DNA from: Candidatus Hydrogenedentota bacterium
GTDB taxonomy: Bacteria; Hydrogenedentota; Hydrogenedentia; Hydrogenedentales; SLHB01
Assembly (NCBI GenBank): GCA_023384315.1
Contig: JAHDWY010000123.1
Coordinates: 1-7,626 of the forward strand
DNA length: 7,626 nt
Direction: 5' to 3'
The translations under genes were made by a program, and so were the position numbers. Under the pieces are notes generated by a model that was not told the origin of the DNA, did no database searches, and saw nothing but the letters and a program-made list of their open reading frames with translations. This document shows positions 6,432 through 7,626 of the stretch, in pieces (positions within the stretch are counted from its first letter, which is position 1; every line of letters begins with the position of its first letter).

Positions 6432-6469
6432 TGTAGGTCGGGAATGATTCCCGACCAGTCCCGTTCTCG
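6432..6469 (+). repeat. REP-like hairpin C (GTAG foot)
   Basis: GTAG at 6433-6436 is followed by stem GTCGGGAA (6437-6444), loop TGA and arm TTCCCGAC (6448-6455); the flanking G/C pair extends the stem to nine. Similarity to the inverted partner at 6603-6639 continues through TTCTCG at 6464-6469, giving a unit of about 38 bases. The GTAG foot next to a palindrome is the hallmark of REP sequences recognised by RAYT transposases. No such gene is in the window. Confidence 0.65.
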
Positions 6470-6602
6470 GTAAGTCCGTCCTTAACGTGAGCCTCTGAGT
6501 CTGCTCCAAATCTGTGGGCGCACAGATATGCGAGGCGCCTCGTCCGTGCGGTTTGCCTGGGGCAGCCTGCAAAACTTCGGATTGACGAAACGCTCCATCG
6601 CA
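6470..6602. other. Interior between REP-like copies C and D, with two small palindromes
   Basis: This 133-base stretch has no convincing gene. It holds a 7-bp hairpin ATCTGTG-GGCG-CACAGAT (6510-6527) followed at once by the perfect 12-bp palindrome CGAGGCGCCTCG (6531-6542). With the flanking copies, it makes up most of the 364-base divergent gap 6354-6717. I found no persuasive -35/-10 pair for either flanking gene in that gap. Confidence 0.4.
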
Positions 6603-6639
6603 CGAGAACTCCCGGGACGGGAATCGTTCCCGTCCTACA
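6603..6639 (-). repeat. REP-like hairpin D, inverted partner of hairpin C
   Basis: Read on the minus strand it is GTAG (6638-6635), stem GACGGGAA, loop CGA, arm TTCCCGTC (6623-6616). It has the same TGTAGG start and TTCTCG end as copy C. The one stem difference (T:A in C, A:T in D) is compensated and the loops are TGA and CGA. It lies about 80 bases upstream of the start at 6718. Confidence 0.65.
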
Positions 6640-6705
6640 AAGTGAACCTTCCCTTCCTCGATACGTACTGGATGCAGAAATAGTCGTAGAACCAGGCAGC
6701 CGACC

Positions 6706-6712
6706 GGGAGGG
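6706..6712 (+). promoter_or_regulatory. Ribosome binding site for the gene at 6718
   Basis: GGGAGGG precedes tandem ATG codons at 6718 and 6721 with 5 and 8 bases of spacing. Either could be used; I chose the first. The two differ by a single Met in front of the signal peptide. Confidence 0.6.
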
Positions 6713-6717
6713 CGAAC

Positions 6718-7626
6718 ATGATGCGGTACCTTCTGCCGATATTCTTGTGTGTGGGGGCGGTCTATGCCCAGGACGTTTCCGATTCTCCGCCGCCGAGCGA
6801 CGCTTTGCCCAACCTGCCCCAAGCGACGATGTCCGTGCCGTGGACGGATTTCAAAGCCCTTGTCGAAGCGCTGCAGAAAGCGGAACGGGAGGAAATGCGC
6901 GAGAAAGAGAAGCCGAAACCGCCCGTGCCCTGGACCATTGCCGCGGCCCACTATACGGCATTCGCTCCCGAAGCTACCTCCGTTCGGGTTGAAGGCGAAC
7001 TCACCATCCACGTCTACGATGACGCGACCTGGAGTCGCATTCCCGTCTTGGGGAACACGGTTGGGCTATCCGCCGTGCGGCTCGACGGCGAACCGGCGTA
7101 CCTTGTGGGGGACCAACAGGATTGGTTGACGCTGCTCCTCAACGAACCCGGTGAACACAGGCTAGCCGTCGAATTCTATGTGAACGCGACGTCGCAGGAT
7201 GGCGTGGTCTCCTTCGAGTTCCCTTGTGCGGAAGCGCCCGTCACCCAAATGACGCTTGCCACCCCCGCAAAGGACGCCATCGTACGCTCACCCATGGCGA
7301 CCAACATCGCCATCAACCGGCAAGGAGATCGGTTGCAGGCGGACATCGCGTTCAAACCGACGAAGACCATCGCCATTCAATACACGTTGCCCGCCGAGTT
7401 ACCCAAACCGCCCGCGCGCGTTGAACCCCGCGTCGCCTGCACCGCGTGGACGCTGACCGAATTGACCGAGAACTATGTCTCCTGCCGGACCTTGCTGCGC
7501 TTTGCAGTGCTCCGCGGAGACGTGGACACGTTTGCACTGCGTCTTCCCGGGGATGCGAATCTGCTGGACGTTGTTGGGCAGGGCGTCGCATGGTCGCAGA
7601 ACCCGGAAGATGCCTCGGTCGCCGTC
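6718..7626 (+). CDS. Unrecognised secreted beta-rich protein, N-terminal 303 residues (3' truncated by window edge)
   Basis: The frame from ATG 6718 is open to the last base, exactly 303 codons, with no stop. The N-terminus MMRYLLPIFLCVGAVYAQD is a signal peptide cleaved after VYA (residue 17); Cys11 is not in a proper lipobox. A proline-rich linker follows, then a highly charged helix-prone stretch (about 44-68, containing LQKAEREEMREKEK), another proline patch (KPKPPVPW), and from residue 72 onward alternating short beta-strand patterns (VRVEGELTIHVYDD, HRLAVEFYVNA, DTFALRLPGDANLLDV) that suggest several beta-sandwich modules. No catalytic motif is visible and I do not recognise the family. 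The tone of the strands suggests a large surface or periplasmic scaffold protein, which is inference. It is divergent from the propeller gene at 4887-6353. Confidence 0.75.
   Translation, partial: MMRYLLPIFLCVGAVYAQDVSDSPPPSDALPNLPQATMSVPWTDFKALVEALQKAEREEMREKEKPKPPVPWTIAAAHYTAFAPEATSVRVEGELTIHVYDDATWSRIPVLGNTVGLSAVRLDGEPAYLVGDQQDWLTLLLNEPGEHRLAVEFYVNATSQDGVVSFEFPCAEAPVTQMTLATPAKDAIVRSPMATNIAINRQGDRLQADIAFKPTKTIAIQYTLPAELPKPPARVEPRVACTAWTLTELTENYVSCRTLLRFAVLRGDVDTFALRLPGDANLLDVVGQGVAWSQNPEDASVAV

Noticed and set aside
6226..7011. 261-codon minus-strand open frame spanning the 6354-6717 gap
   Set aside because: It overlaps the starts of two well-supported divergent genes and the REP-like pair, and has no ribosome binding site or domain signal.

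Overview
This window looks like accessory carbohydrate-related DNA from a free-living, polysaccharide-degrading bacterium. By eye the G+C is moderately high (around the high 50s percent). Five of the six genes show an N-terminal signal peptide and the sixth lacks its start here. Predicted products are five-bladed beta-propeller glycosidase-like proteins, a GxDLY-type SGNH esterase and an FG-GAP/VCBS propeller. This mix is typical of the PVC group (Planctomycetes, Lentisphaerae, Verrucomicrobia) or Candidatus Hydrogenedentes. The assignment is inferred from gene style; there is no rRNA or marker gene.

Layout: (1) 2-466 (+) is the 3' end of a propeller/beta-sandwich protein. (2) 579-2036 (-) is a complete paralogue of it. 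(3) 2134-3483 (+) is a secreted FG-GAP/VCBS protein with calcium-loop motifs, divergent from gene 2. (4) 3588-4703 (-) is a secreted SGNH hydrolase, convergent with gene 3. (5) 4887-6353 (-) is a third propeller paralogue, upstream of and co-oriented with gene 4. (6) 6718-7626 (+) is the N-terminal 303 codons of an unrecognised, probably large, beta-rich secreted protein that runs off the window. Genes 1, 2 and 5 share a C-terminal domain of about 105 residues and are local paralogues. No transporter, regulator, SusC/SusD pair or sulfatase is visible, so calling this a degradation locus rests on gene content only.

Four of the five intergenic gaps carry a palindromic element. The gaps at 4704-4886 and 6354-6717 each hold two inverted copies of a short hairpin with a GGAG or GTAG tetranucleotide at its foot, with compensatory base-pair changes between copies. 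This is the architecture of REP/REPIN elements mobilised by RAYT transposases. The two convergent-gene gaps (467-578 and 3484-3587) hold other palindromes that may serve as terminators. The REPIN-like pairs are the most interesting signal here. The genes belong to recognisable superfamilies, although most have no assigned substrate, and I see no clear evidence of a new multi-gene system.

How the genes may work together (inference): secreted propeller proteins could bind or cleave glycans, the SGNH enzyme could remove ester groups, and the FG-GAP protein could bind or cleave polysaccharide. The strand alternation means that only genes 5 and 4 could be co-transcribed.
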